This document shows positions 28,278 through 36,270 of a stretch of DNA of 64,000 nucleotides, in pieces. Source of the DNA: DATEDA01 sp963789885 (GTDB lineage: Bacteria > Pseudomonadota > Gammaproteobacteria > Burkholderiales > SG8-39); NCBI GenBank assembly GCA_963789885.1, contig CAWBNB010000029.1, forward strand, positions 62,001 through 126,000, written 5' to 3'. Position 1 is the stretch's first letter. Each line of letters opens with the position of its first letter. Under the pieces are notes generated by a model. The model saw only the letters and a list, made by a program, of their open reading frames with translations, did no database searches and was not told the DNA's origin. The translations under genes and the position numbers were made by a program.

Positions 28278-28826
28278 CTACCGCTCGAGCCCCGCTGGCG
28301 CTGGCTGGGGCGCGAGCTCCGTCTTGAATCGGCGCGCCCGTTCGACGTAACCGTCCGCGATCCCGCGGATCCCCTGGATCTCCTCGGGCCGCAGTTCGCG
28401 GACGACTTTGCCTGGCGAGCCGAGGATCAGCACGCCGTCGGGGAACGTCTTGCCTTCGGCAATCAAGGTATTCGAGCCGACGATCGAGCGCTTGCCGATC
28501 ACCGCCCGGTTCATGATCACGCTGTTCATGCCGATGAGGCTCCCCTCGCCGACGGTGCAGCCGTGCAGCATCGCCTTGTGGCCGACCGAGACCTCGCGCG
28601 CGAGCGTCAGCGGAATGCCGGGGTCGGCGTGCAGCACCGAACCGTCCTGGACGTTCACGCGCTCGCCGATCGTGATGAGCGCGTTGTCGCCGCGGATCAC
28701 CACGTTGAACCAGACGTTCGCCCGGTCCTCGAGCACGACCGAGCCGATGACGCTCGCGGTCGGGGCGACGAACCATTCGCGCCCGCGAAACTCCACCTTG
28801 CGCTCGCCCAGCGAATAGACCGGCAC
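28278..28826 (-). CDS. Gamma-class carbonic anhydrase family protein
   Basis: A 182-aa left-handed beta-helix protein with hexapeptide repeats throughout. The three expected metal-binding histidines appear in VLHADP and VGHKAMLHG, and an arginine/aspartate pair in IRGDN. Relatives include YrdA/PaaY-type proteins and CamH-like carbonic anhydrases; some hydrolyse thioesters rather than hydrate CO2. Start MPVYSLGERKVEF. It is divergent from the alpha/beta hydrolase, with about 50 bp between them. Confidence 0.88.
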   Translation of the reverse strand: MPVYSLGERKVEFRGREWFVAPTASVIGSVVLEDRANVWFNVVIRGDNALITIGERVNVQDGSVLHADPGIPLTLAREVSVGHKAMLHGCTVGEGSLIGMNSVIMNRAVIGKRSIVGSNTLIAEGKTFPDGVLILGSPGKVVRELRPEEIQGIRGIADGYVERARRFKTELAPQPAPAGLER

Positions 28827-28877
28827 GTCGTCGGTTCCACGTTCGCGACGTGACGGATGTTAGCATCGCCCCCCGAC

Positions 28878-29747
28878 ATGAAGCAGAGCGAATCGGTTTT
28901 CGTCGGCGTCCGCGGCCTGCGCTACCACCTACGGTGCTGGGGCGACGCGCGGGCGCCGAAGCTCTTCCTGCTGCACGGCTGGATGGACGTGTCGGCGTCC
29001 TTCCAGTTCCTGGTGGACGCACTGCGGGGGAACTGGCGGGTCGTGGCGCCCGATTGGCGCGGCTATGGGCTGTCGCAATGGAGCGGAGCGGACGGCTACT
29101 GGTTCCCCGACTACCTCGGCGACCTCGACACGCTCCTGCGTCTTCTGTCGCCGGGCGAGCCGGCGACGATCGTCGGCCACAGCATGGGCGGCAACGTCGC
29201 CTGCCTCTACGCGGGGGCGCGCGGGGAGCGGGTCGCGAAGCTGGTGAACCTCGAAGGGTTCGGTCTTCGCGGTGCCGATCCCGGCCAGGCGCCGGGGCGC
29301 TATGCCGAGTGGCTCGACCAGCTCGCCGAGCCCCCGCGGTTCCGCGATTACGCGGGCTTCGAGGCGCTCGCGGCGCGGCTGCAGCAAGGCAATCCGCGGC
29401 TGACGCGCGACCGCGCGCTGTTCTTGGCCGAGCATTGGGGAATGGCGACGGCGGAGGGCCGCGTCGTGCTGCGGAGCGATCCCGCCCACAAGCGCGTGAA
29501 TCCGGTCCTGTACCGTATCGAGGAAGCCGAGGCGTGCTGGCGCAAGGTGACCGCGCCGATGCTCTGGGTCGAGGGCGCGGAGTCGCAGTCGCTCAAGTGG
29601 CTGCGCCTGGATCCGGCAGCGTACGAAGCGCGGAAGCGCTGCTTCGCGACGCTCGTCGCGCGCACGATCCCCGACGCCGGCCACATGCTCCACCACGATC
29701 AGCCGCAGCGTCTCGCTTCCGCGATCGAGGAATTTTTGCTTTCGTAG
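28878..29747 (+). CDS. Alpha/beta-fold hydrolase
   Basis: A 289-aa hydrolase from the ATG at 28878 (an in-frame ATG at 28857 is less family-like). The oxyanion motif is LLHGWMDVS, the nucleophile elbow GHSMGGN, and the catalytic histidine is in AGHMLHHDQP; the acid is probably the Glu/Asp near LWVEGAES. It belongs with the epoxide-hydrolase/lipase-type group common upstream of PHP and tsaC-like genes in Betaproteobacteria. Substrate unknown. Confidence 0.88.
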   Translation: MKQSESVFVGVRGLRYHLRCWGDARAPKLFLLHGWMDVSASFQFLVDALRGNWRVVAPDWRGYGLSQWSGADGYWFPDYLGDLDTLLRLLSPGEPATIVGHSMGGNVACLYAGARGERVAKLVNLEGFGLRGADPGQAPGRYAEWLDQLAEPPRFRDYAGFEALAARLQQGNPRLTRDRALFLAEHWGMATAEGRVVLRSDPAHKRVNPVLYRIEEAEACWRKVTAPMLWVEGAESQSLKWLRLDPAAYEARKRCFATLVARTIPDAGHMLHHDQPQRLASAIEEFLLS

Positions 29748-29797
29748 CGAGCGGTTAGCGTCGGATCCGCGGGACCCGGGTGGTAGACTCCCGCTCG

Positions 29798-30643
29798 ATG
29801 GCCGCAACCGAAACCTGCAACTTCGACCTCCACTGCCACTCCACGATCTCCGACGGCGTGCTCGCGCCGGCCGAAGTCGTCCGGCGCGCGGCGGCAAACG
29901 GCGTGTCGGTGCTCGCGCTGACCGACCACGACGAGCTCGCAGGGCTCGCCGCGGCCGCGGACGCGGCGCGCGCGGACGGCATCCGCTTCGTGCCCGGAGT
30001 CGAGATCTCGGTCACTTGGGCCGAGACCACGATCCATATCGTCGGCCTCGGCCTCGACCCCACGCATGGCGAGCTCGATGCGAGCCTTCAGCATCTGCGC
30101 GCGAGCCGCGGACGCCGCGCGGAGCGGATCGCCGCGGAATTCGACGGGCTGGGCATCCCCGGCACGCTCGAAGGCGCCTACGGGTACGCCGAGAACCCCA
30201 AGCTGATCGGGCGTGCGCACTTCGCGCGGTTCCTCGTCGACTGCGGCGTGGCGCGCGACGTGGCGAGCGTGTTCCGGCACTACCTCGTACGCGGAAAGCC
30301 GGGCTACGTCCCGCAGCAGTGGGCCGAGCTCACCGAGGCGGTGGCGTGGATCCGCGCGAGCGGCGGCCGTGCCGTCGTCGCGCATCCCGGCCGCTACAAG
30401 TTCTCGCGCGAGCAGCTCCGGCAGTTCCTCGCCGAATTCAAGGCCGCCGGCGGCGAGGGTATCGAGGTGGTGACCGGCAGCCATTCGCCCGACCAGTACG
30501 TCGAGTTCGCGCGCCTGGCGCGCGAGTTCGATCTCCTCGCCTCGCGCGGCTCGGACTTCCACGGCCCGGAGGAGAGCCACATCGACCTCGGACAGCTGCC
30601 GCCGCTCCCGGCGGATCTGAAGCCGGTCTGGCACGACTGGTGA
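29798..30643 (+). CDS. PHP-domain phosphoesterase (RNase AM/TrpH-like)
   Basis: A 281-aa PHP-family protein. Metal ligands appear in the expected order: DLHCHSTISDG, LTDHDELAG, PGVEISVTW, a central GRAHFARFLV, VAHPGRYKF and the terminal GSDFHGPEE. E. coli YciV/RNase AM, the best-studied relative, is a 5'-3' exoribonuclease that trims 5' ends of rRNA and acts on short oligonucleotides. The start at 29798 is preferred, leaving the family-typical short leader. It is 117 bp upstream of the tsaC-like gene; the same pair exists in many Betaproteobacteria. Confidence 0.88.
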   Translation: MAATETCNFDLHCHSTISDGVLAPAEVVRRAAANGVSVLALTDHDELAGLAAAADAARADGIRFVPGVEISVTWAETTIHIVGLGLDPTHGELDASLQHLRASRGRRAERIAAEFDGLGIPGTLEGAYGYAENPKLIGRAHFARFLVDCGVARDVASVFRHYLVRGKPGYVPQQWAELTEAVAWIRASGGRAVVAHPGRYKFSREQLRQFLAEFKAAGGEGIEVVTGSHSPDQYVEFARLAREFDLLASRGSDFHGPEESHIDLGQLPPLPADLKPVWHDW

Positions 30644-30716
30644 GGATCGGCGGGTGATCGTCGACAGCGCGCCGCGACTGCCGGACCCGGAATCCGCGAC
30701 CGAGCACTGAACAACA

Positions 30717-30745
30717 GCCCGCGCGAGGGTGCGGAGCGCGCGGGC
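30717..30745 (+). terminator. Hairpin before the tsaC-like gene
   Basis: A perfect 9-bp inverted repeat GCCCGCGCG/CGCGCGGGC with an 11-nt loop lies between the PHP gene and the TTG start at 30760. No T-tract follows. It could reduce read-through or shape the leader of the next gene. Confidence 0.35.
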
Positions 30746-30759
30746 GATCCCTTCCGCCT

Positions 30760-31383
30760 TTGGCCCAGTACTTCGAGATCGACCCCGCCCATCCGGCGCC
30801 GCGCCTGATCGCGCGCGCCGCGGCGATCGTCCGCGACGGCGGCGTCATCGCGTACCCGACCGACTCCTGCTACGCCCTCGGCGCGCATCTCGGCGACAAG
30901 GACGCGATGCTGCGGCTGCGTCGCATCCGCGGCGTCGACCAGCGGCATCACTTCACGCTGATGTGCCGCGACCTCTCGCAACTCGGCACTTACGCGCGCG
31001 TCGACAACGCGCGCTATCGCCTGCTCAAGTCGCTCACGCCGGGCAGCTACACCTTCATCCTGGAGGCGACGCGCGAGCTGCCGCGGCGGCTGCTCCACCC
31101 GCGACGCAAGACGATCGGCCTGCGCGTGCCCGATCATCCGGTCGCGCAGGCGCTCCTCGCCGCGCTCGGCGAGCCGCTCCTGTCGACGACGCTCGCGCTT
31201 CCGGGCGATGAGCTCCCGCTCACCGATGCGCACGAGATCCGCCGGCGGCTCGAGCACGACGTCGATCTCGTGCTCGACGGCGGATCCTGCGGCACCGAGC
31301 CAACGACGGTGGTCGACCTCACCGGGCCGGCGGCCGAGATCGTGCGCGCGGGGAAAGGACCGGTCGCCGCGCTCCTCGGCTGA
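30760..31383 (+). CDS. YciO/YrdC/Sua5-family threonylcarbamoyl-AMP synthase-like protein
   Basis: A 207-aa protein starting with TTG, giving the family beginning MAQYFEIDPAHPAPR. The YrdC-domain blocks are AIVRDGGVIAYPTDSCYALGA and KSLTPGSYTFILEATRELPRR. TsaC/Sua5 makes threonylcarbamoyl-AMP for t6A modification of ANN-decoding tRNAs; the YciO subgroup, to which this start and length fit best, has related but weaker or uncertain activity. It is followed by the M50 peptidase and trpS in an order seen across Betaproteobacteria. Confidence 0.88.
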   Translation: MAQYFEIDPAHPAPRLIARAAAIVRDGGVIAYPTDSCYALGAHLGDKDAMLRLRRIRGVDQRHHFTLMCRDLSQLGTYARVDNARYRLLKSLTPGSYTFILEATRELPRRLLHPRRKTIGLRVPDHPVAQALLAALGEPLLSTTLALPGDELPLTDAHEIRRRLEHDVDLVLDGGSCGTEPTTVVDLTGPAAEIVRAGKGPVAALLG

Positions 31384-31451
31384 GCCCGAAATGCGCGGAA
31401 GCGTGGGTCGAACCTGATAAAATCGGCCGCGAGCAGTCGCGACCGACACGA

Positions 31452-32120
31452 ATGGATCTCGTCCAACTCGTCCAGACCATCTCGATCTACGCGCTGCCGG
31501 TCATCTTCGGCATCACGCTCCACGAGGCGGCCCACGGCTACGTGGCGAAGCATTTCGGCGACACGACCGCCTACGTTCTCGGCCGGGTGAGCCTCAATCC
31601 GGTGCGTCACATCGATCCCGTCGGCACCATTGTCGTGCCGCTAGTGATCCTGCTCGTCACTTCCTGGGGCGCGGGGCAGGGCATGCTCTTCGGCTGGGCG
31701 AAGCCGGTCCCGGTCAACTATCACGCGCTGCGCAAGCCCAAGCGGCACATGATGTGGGTCGCCGCGGCCGGGCCGGCGGCGAATCTCGCGATGGCGCTGG
31801 CGTGGGCCCTGCTCGCGAAGATCGCGCTGGTCCTGCCGAACAACTACTTCACCGACCCGCTGTTCCTGATCAGCCAGGCCGGGGTGACGGTGAACCTCGT
31901 CCTGATGCTGCTCAACCTGATCCCGCTGCTGCCGCTCGACGGCGGCCGGATCGTCGCCAGCCTGCTGCCGGCGCGGATGGCCGACCAGTACGCCCGTCTC
32001 GAGCCCTGGGGCTTTCCGATCCTTCTCGCGCTGATGTTCACGAATGTGCTCGGGATCGTCCTCGGGCCGATGGTCGCCGGATCGGTGCATCTGATCGCGA
32101 ACGCGTTCAGGATGCTCTGA
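31452..32120 (+). CDS. Site-2 protease family (M50) membrane metallopeptidase
   Basis: A 222-aa intramembrane peptidase. The zinc motif HEAAHGYVAKHFGD lies in the first membrane segment; the second catalytic element is NLIPLLPLDGGR, whose Asp is the third zinc ligand. About five hydrophobic segments and no PDZ domain are visible, as in the short FtsH-independent family often next to trpS. Substrate unknown. The stop is 2 bp before the trpS start. Confidence 0.9.
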   Translation: MDLVQLVQTISIYALPVIFGITLHEAAHGYVAKHFGDTTAYVLGRVSLNPVRHIDPVGTIVVPLVILLVTSWGAGQGMLFGWAKPVPVNYHALRKPKRHMMWVAAAGPAANLAMALAWALLAKIALVLPNNYFTDPLFLISQAGVTVNLVLMLLNLIPLLPLDGGRIVASLLPARMADQYARLEPWGFPILLALMFTNVLGIVLGPMVAGSVHLIANAFRML

Positions 32121-32122
32121 CG

Positions 32123-33325
32123 ATGTTCCCCGAACGGGTGGTGTCGGGGATGCGCCCGACGGGCAGCTTGCATCTCGGCCACTATCACGGCGCGCTGAAG
32201 AACTGGGTGCGGCTGCAGAGCGAGTATCCGTGCTACTTCTTCGTCGCCGACTGGCATGCGCTCACGACGCACTACGAGGAGCCGGAAGTCGTCGAGCAGA
32301 ACGTCTGGGACATGGTGATCGACTGGCTCGCGTCCGGCGTCGACCCGGCGCAGGCGACGCTGTTCATCCAGTCGCGCGTTCCCGAGCACGCCGAGCTGCA
32401 CACGCTGCTGTCGATGATCACGCCGCTCGGCTGGCTCGAGCGCGTGCCCACCTACAAGGACCAGCAGGAGAAGCTCGCCGATCGCGACCTTTCGACGTAC
32501 GGCTTCCTCGGCTATCCGCTGCTGCAGTCCGCCGACGTGCTGATCTACCGCGCCAAGTTCGTGCCGGTGGGCGAAGACCAGGTCCCGCACATCGAGTTCA
32601 TGCGCGAGATCGCGCGGCGCTTCAACCATATCTACGGCCGCGAGTCGGGGTTCGAGGAGAAGGCGCTCGGCGCGGCGAAGAAGCTCGGCAGCCGCAAGGC
32701 GAAGCTCTACCGCGAGCTGCGGACGAAGTTCCAGGAGCAGGGCGACGCGACGGCGCTGGATTCCGCGAAGGCGCTCCTCGACGGGGCGCAGAACCTCTCG
32801 GTCGCCGACCGCGAGCGGCTCTTCGGTTACCTCGAGGGCGGCGGGCGGATGATCCTGGTCGAGCCCGACGTTCTCCTCACCGAGGCGTCGCGGCTGCCCG
32901 GCCTCGACGGCGCGAAGATGTCGAAGTCCTACGGCAACACGATCGGATTGCGGGAGAGCGCGGACGAGGTCGCGCGGAAGATCCGCACCATGCCGACGGA
33001 CCCGGCGCGGGTGAAGCGATCCGACCCCGGCGATCCCGACAAGTGCCCGGTGTGGCAGTTCCACCTGGTGTACTCGGACGCGAAGACCAAGGACTGGGTC
33101 CAGAAGGGCTGTCGCAGCGCGGGGATCGGCTGCCTGGAGTGCAAGCAGCCGGTGATCGACGCGGTGCTCGCCGAGCAGGCGCCGATGCGCGAGCGGGCGC
33201 AGCGCTACCTCGACGATCCGACGCTCGTCCGGAGCATCGTGGCCGACGGCTGCGACAAGGCCCGCGAGCTCGCGCGTGAGACGATGCGCGAGGTCCGCGA
33301 GGTGATGGGACTGAACTATGACTAG
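32123..33325 (+). CDS. trpS: Tryptophan--tRNA ligase, long form with a four-cysteine motif
   Basis: A 400-aa class I synthetase that charges tRNA-Trp. The HIGH motif is HLGHYHGA, and KMSKS is present as AKMSKSYGNTI. It is longer than the common 330-aa type because of an insert near residues 200-270. Cysteines C308-x21-C330-x6-C337-x2-C340 (GCRSAGIGCLEC) match the arrangement that holds a 4Fe-4S cluster in Thermotoga TrpRS, where it lies near the anticodon-binding surface. The start at 32123 follows the peptidase stop directly. Confidence 0.95.
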   Translation: MFPERVVSGMRPTGSLHLGHYHGALKNWVRLQSEYPCYFFVADWHALTTHYEEPEVVEQNVWDMVIDWLASGVDPAQATLFIQSRVPEHAELHTLLSMITPLGWLERVPTYKDQQEKLADRDLSTYGFLGYPLLQSADVLIYRAKFVPVGEDQVPHIEFMREIARRFNHIYGRESGFEEKALGAAKKLGSRKAKLYRELRTKFQEQGDATALDSAKALLDGAQNLSVADRERLFGYLEGGGRMILVEPDVLLTEASRLPGLDGAKMSKSYGNTIGLRESADEVARKIRTMPTDPARVKRSDPGDPDKCPVWQFHLVYSDAKTKDWVQKGCRSAGIGCLECKQPVIDAVLAEQAPMRERAQRYLDDPTLVRSIVADGCDKARELARETMREVREVMGLNYD

Positions 33326-33367
33326 GATGAAACCGACGCGGCGGGCGTCGCGGCTACCCCTCGCATC

Positions 33368-34201
33368 GTGAGCCCGAACATGGCGCTCGAGCTCGTCCAC
33401 AACCAGTCCCAGCCGTTTGCCAGGGTGCGCGGCGAGCCGCTGCACGAGCTCCCCGCGGACCTCTATATTCCGCCCGATGCGCTGGAGGTGTTCCTCGACA
33501 CCTTCGAGGGGCCGCTCGACCTGCTGCTCTACCTGATCCGCAAGGCGAACATCGACGTCCTGGATATCCCGATGGCGCGCCTCACCGAGCAGTACCTCCA
33601 GTACGTCGAGGTGATGCGGCGCAAGAATCTCGAGCTCGCTGCCGAGTACCTGGTCATGGCGGCGATGCTGATGGAGATCAAGTCGCGGCTCCTCCTCCCG
33701 CGGCCCAAGGCCGCCGACGACGGCGAGCTCGACCCGCGCGCCGAGCTGGTGCGTCGTCTGCTCGAGTACGAGCAGATGAAGGCCGCGGCGCAGAAACTGG
33801 ACCGCCTGCCGCAGCGCGATCGCGACTTCCTTTCGGTCGAGGTGTGGATCGAGCAGTCGCTCGTCGAGCGGCTGCCGAACGTTCACGTGCAGGACATCGA
33901 GAACGCGTGGCGGAGCCTGCTCGCGCGCGCCCGGCTGTCCCGACACCACAAGGTGACCCGCGACGAGCTGTCGGTGCGCGAGCACATGACCGGCATCCTG
34001 CGGCTGCTCGCCGGCGGCGCGTTTCGCGAGTTCGGCGAGCTCTTCGACCCGCTGCGCGGCGTCGCGGTCCTGGTCGTGAACTTTCTCGCCGTGCTCGAGC
34101 TGGCGCGCGAGGGACTGATCGAAGTCACCCAGTCCGAGCCTTACGCGCCGATCTACGTCCGCATCGGCGTCGCGGCAGCGGATGCGCAGGACACCCCCTG
34201 A
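33368..34201 (+). CDS. scpA: Segregation and condensation protein A
   Basis: A 277-aa kleisin that bridges SMC heads in chromosome condensation. The N-terminal block FEGPLDLLLYLIRKANIDVLDIPMARLTEQYL is diagnostic, followed by ELAAEYLVMAAMLMEIKSRLLLP. The GTG at 33368 is used; the ATG at 33380 (MALELVHNQ) is an equal alternative. The scpB gene follows 24 bp later; smc itself is in this window at 61.7 kb. Confidence 0.93.
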   Translation: MSPNMALELVHNQSQPFARVRGEPLHELPADLYIPPDALEVFLDTFEGPLDLLLYLIRKANIDVLDIPMARLTEQYLQYVEVMRRKNLELAAEYLVMAAMLMEIKSRLLLPRPKAADDGELDPRAELVRRLLEYEQMKAAAQKLDRLPQRDRDFLSVEVWIEQSLVERLPNVHVQDIENAWRSLLARARLSRHHKVTRDELSVREHMTGILRLLAGGAFREFGELFDPLRGVAVLVVNFLAVLELAREGLIEVTQSEPYAPIYVRIGVAAADAQDTP

Positions 34202-34225
34202 AGCCACCCGGAGACGCAAGACGCG

Positions 34226-34846
34226 ATGCTTAGCCTCCCCGAAGCCAAGATGGTCCTCGAGACGGCGCTCCTCTCGAGCCAGGAGCCGCTCGCGATCGGC
34301 GAGCTCCGTAAGCTCTTCGACCAGGAGCTAGGCGCCGACACGATCCGTCGCCTCCTCGACGAGCTGCGCGAGGACTGGACGGAAAAGGGCGTGGAGCTGG
34401 TGAACCTAGCGAGCGGCTGGCGCTTCCAGACTCGTCCGGCGTTCCAGCCTTATCTCGAGCGCATCAGCGCCGACAAGGCGCCGCGCTACTCGCGCGCAGT
34501 CCTGGAGACGCTCGCGATCGTGGCCTACCGTCAGCCCGTGACCCGCGGCGACATCGAGGAGATCCGCGGCGTAACCGTATCGCCGAACATCATCCGGGCC
34601 CTCGAGGCGCGTGGCTGGATCGACGTCGTGGGCCATCGCGACGCGCCCGGGCGGCCGGCCCTGTACGCGACCACGAAGCGCTTTCTCGACGACCTCGGCC
34701 TGCGCTCACTGCAGGAGCTACCCCCCCTTGAAGAGATCGCCAAGAGCCTCGACCTCCCGGCCCCGCCGGGAGAGCTCGCCGCAGCGGAGCCCGACGGAGC
34801 GTCGGGCGACGAGCGGACCTCGCCGGCCATCGCCTCCGCCGCGTAG
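34226..34846 (+). CDS. scpB: Segregation and condensation protein B
   Basis: A 206-aa partner of ScpA made of two winged-helix domains: SLPEAKMVLETALLSSQEPL at the start, and SRAVLETLAIVAYRQPVTRGDIEEIRG in the middle. The end is a proline/alanine-rich tail. It stabilises the SMC-ScpA complex. The downstream rluB reading frame appears to begin inside this gene in another frame. Confidence 0.93.
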   Translation: MLSLPEAKMVLETALLSSQEPLAIGELRKLFDQELGADTIRRLLDELREDWTEKGVELVNLASGWRFQTRPAFQPYLERISADKAPRYSRAVLETLAIVAYRQPVTRGDIEEIRGVTVSPNIIRALEARGWIDVVGHRDAPGRPALYATTKRFLDDLGLRSLQELPPLEEIAKSLDLPAPPGELAAAEPDGASGDERTSPAIASAA

Positions 34847-35678
34847 GCCTCGTCCGACGCCGGCCGCTACGCCGCGAGGCGAGCGGCACGAACCGGCGAG
34901 CGAGAAGCTGCAGAAGGTGCTCGCCCGCTCCGGCTTCGGCTCGCGGCGCGACATGGAGGCGTGGATTTCCGCCGGCCGCGTGACGGTCAACGGCAGCCCG
35001 GCTCACCTCGGCCAGCGGGTTTCGCCGCTGGACCGCATCAAGGTGGACGACCGTCTTATCGCCGCACGGCGCGAGTATGCGCTGCCGCGGGTGCTCCTCT
35101 ATCACAAGCCGGCCGGCGAGATCGTCTCGGCCGACGACCCGGCCGGCCGGGCCAGCGTCTTCGACCACCTCCCGCGCCTCAAGGGCGGGCGCTGGATCGC
35201 AGTCGGCCGGCTCGACTTCACCTCGAGCGGGCTGCTGATCTTCACGACCTCGGGCGAGCTCGCCGCACGGCTGATGCATCCCCGCTACGGGTTCGAGCGC
35301 GAGTACGCCGTCCGGGTCGACGGCGTCCTGGGGCCGGAGGAGCTGGCCCGGCTGAGCGACGGTGTCCTGCTCGAGGACGGGCGGGCCCGATTCGAGACGA
35401 TCGAGGACGCGGGCGGGCGCGGGCGCAACCACTGGTACCGGGTGGTGCTGAAGGAGGGGCGCAACCGTGAGGTTCGCCGGATGCTCGGTGCGATCGGGCG
35501 GACGGTCAGCCGGTTGATGCGCGTGCGTTACGGCCCGCTCGCCCTCCCCCCAGGCCTGAAGCGAGGCCAGCTAAGAGAGCTTCGTCCCGACGCGGTCGCG
35601 GACCTGCTCGCGACGGTTGAAGGTACGCTCGCCCAGCCGCATTTAACCTCTCTGGCCGAGGTGCCGCCGGCGGCCTGA
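34728..35678 (+). CDS. rluB: 23S rRNA pseudouridine synthase RluB-type (start uncertain)
   Basis: Forms pseudouridine in 23S rRNA, U2605 in E. coli. The S4 domain is EKLQKVLARSGFGSRRDMEAWI, and the catalytic block is VGRLDFTSSGLLIFTTSG with the active-site Asp; the later KEGRNREVRRML is typical of RsuA/RluB/E/F. No ATG or GTG stands just before the S4 domain. The nearest plausible initiator upstream is the TTG at 34728, about 60 codons earlier and inside scpB, giving an arginine/proline-rich leader and 316 aa. The true start or a sequence error upstream cannot be decided here. Confidence 0.85.
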   Translation: MKRSPRASTSRPRRESSPQRSPTERRATSGPRRPSPPPRRPRPTPAATPRGERHEPASEKLQKVLARSGFGSRRDMEAWISAGRVTVNGSPAHLGQRVSPLDRIKVDDRLIAARREYALPRVLLYHKPAGEIVSADDPAGRASVFDHLPRLKGGRWIAVGRLDFTSSGLLIFTTSGELAARLMHPRYGFEREYAVRVDGVLGPEELARLSDGVLLEDGRARFETIEDAGGRGRNHWYRVVLKEGRNREVRRMLGAIGRTVSRLMRVRYGPLALPPGLKRGQLRELRPDAVADLLATVEGTLAQPHLTSLAEVPPAA

Positions 35679-35715
35679 AGCACGCCGCCGCGGGGCGCGC
35701 GACGCGCGTATCCCG

Positions 35716-35744
35716 TTGTCCCGCGAGGCTTTCTTTGCTACACT
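35716..35744 (+). promoter_or_regulatory. Sigma70-type promoter of the rimP-nusA-infB operon
   Basis: TTGTCC (35716-35721), a 17-bp spacer and TACACT (35739-35744), close to TTGACA/TATAAT at ideal spacing. Transcription should start near 35751, about 15 nt before a terminator-like hairpin. It lies in the 100-bp gap between rluB and rimP. Confidence 0.65.
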
Positions 35745-35763
35745 TCCGCCGCTTTTTCAGGGG

Positions 35764-35785
35764 ATGGGCCGCGCGCCCATTTTTT
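35764..35785 (+). terminator. Terminator-like hairpin with T-tract at the rimP leader
   Basis: ATGGGC (35764-35769), a 5-nt loop and GCCCAT (35775-35780) form a perfect 6-bp stem followed at once by a run of T residues to 35785. This has the form of an intrinsic terminator. It lies after the likely promoter and overlaps the first possible rimP start, so it may act as an attenuator for rimP-nusA-infB rather than only ending rluB transcripts. Confidence 0.6.
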
Positions 35786-35801
35786 GTTTGTGCCGAGGAT
35801 T

Positions 35802-36260
35802 GTGGACGTCCGCCAAGTCATTGAATCGACAGCCGTCGGGCTGGGGTACGAGCTCGTCGACGTCGAGCTCGCGAACCACGGACGGCAGCTGCGGGTATTC
35901 ATCGACCGCGCGAGCCCCGACACCGGCGGGGGCGGCAACCGGCCCGCGGTGACGCTCGCCGACTGCGAGCGCGTCACCCGGCAGCTGCAGCGCGTGCTGG
36001 AGGTGGAGGGCGTCGGCTACGGCCGGCTCGAAGTCTCGTCGCCGGGGCTCGACCGGGTGCTGAAGAAACCGGCCGATTTCCGGCGGTTCGCCGGAGCGAA
36101 GGCGGAGGTGCGACTGCGTGTGCCGCGCGACGGACGGCGGCGGTTCGTCGGCGTCGTGCGCGCCGCGAGCGACGAGGCGGTCGAGCTGGAAGTGGAGGGC
36201 GCGCTCGTGTCGTTCGCCTTCTCGGACATGGACAAGGCCCGGCTGGTGCCGAACCTTTAG
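35802..36260 (+). CDS. rimP: Ribosome maturation factor RimP
   Basis: A 152-aa protein needed for 30S subunit maturation. The blocks VIESTAVGLGYELVDVELANHGRQLRVFIDR and LEVSSPGLDRVLKKPADFRRFAG are characteristic. Several starts are possible: TTG 35784, GTG 35790 and GTG 35802. The last gives the family-typical N-terminus VDVRQVIES and is used here, although its ribosome site is poor. First gene of the operon with nusA, infB, rbfA and truB. Confidence 0.92.
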   Translation: MDVRQVIESTAVGLGYELVDVELANHGRQLRVFIDRASPDTGGGGNRPAVTLADCERVTRQLQRVLEVEGVGYGRLEVSSPGLDRVLKKPADFRRFAGAKAEVRLRVPRDGRRRFVGVVRAASDEAVELEVEGALVSFAFSDMDKARLVPNL

Positions 36261-36270
36261 GAGTGCTGGA

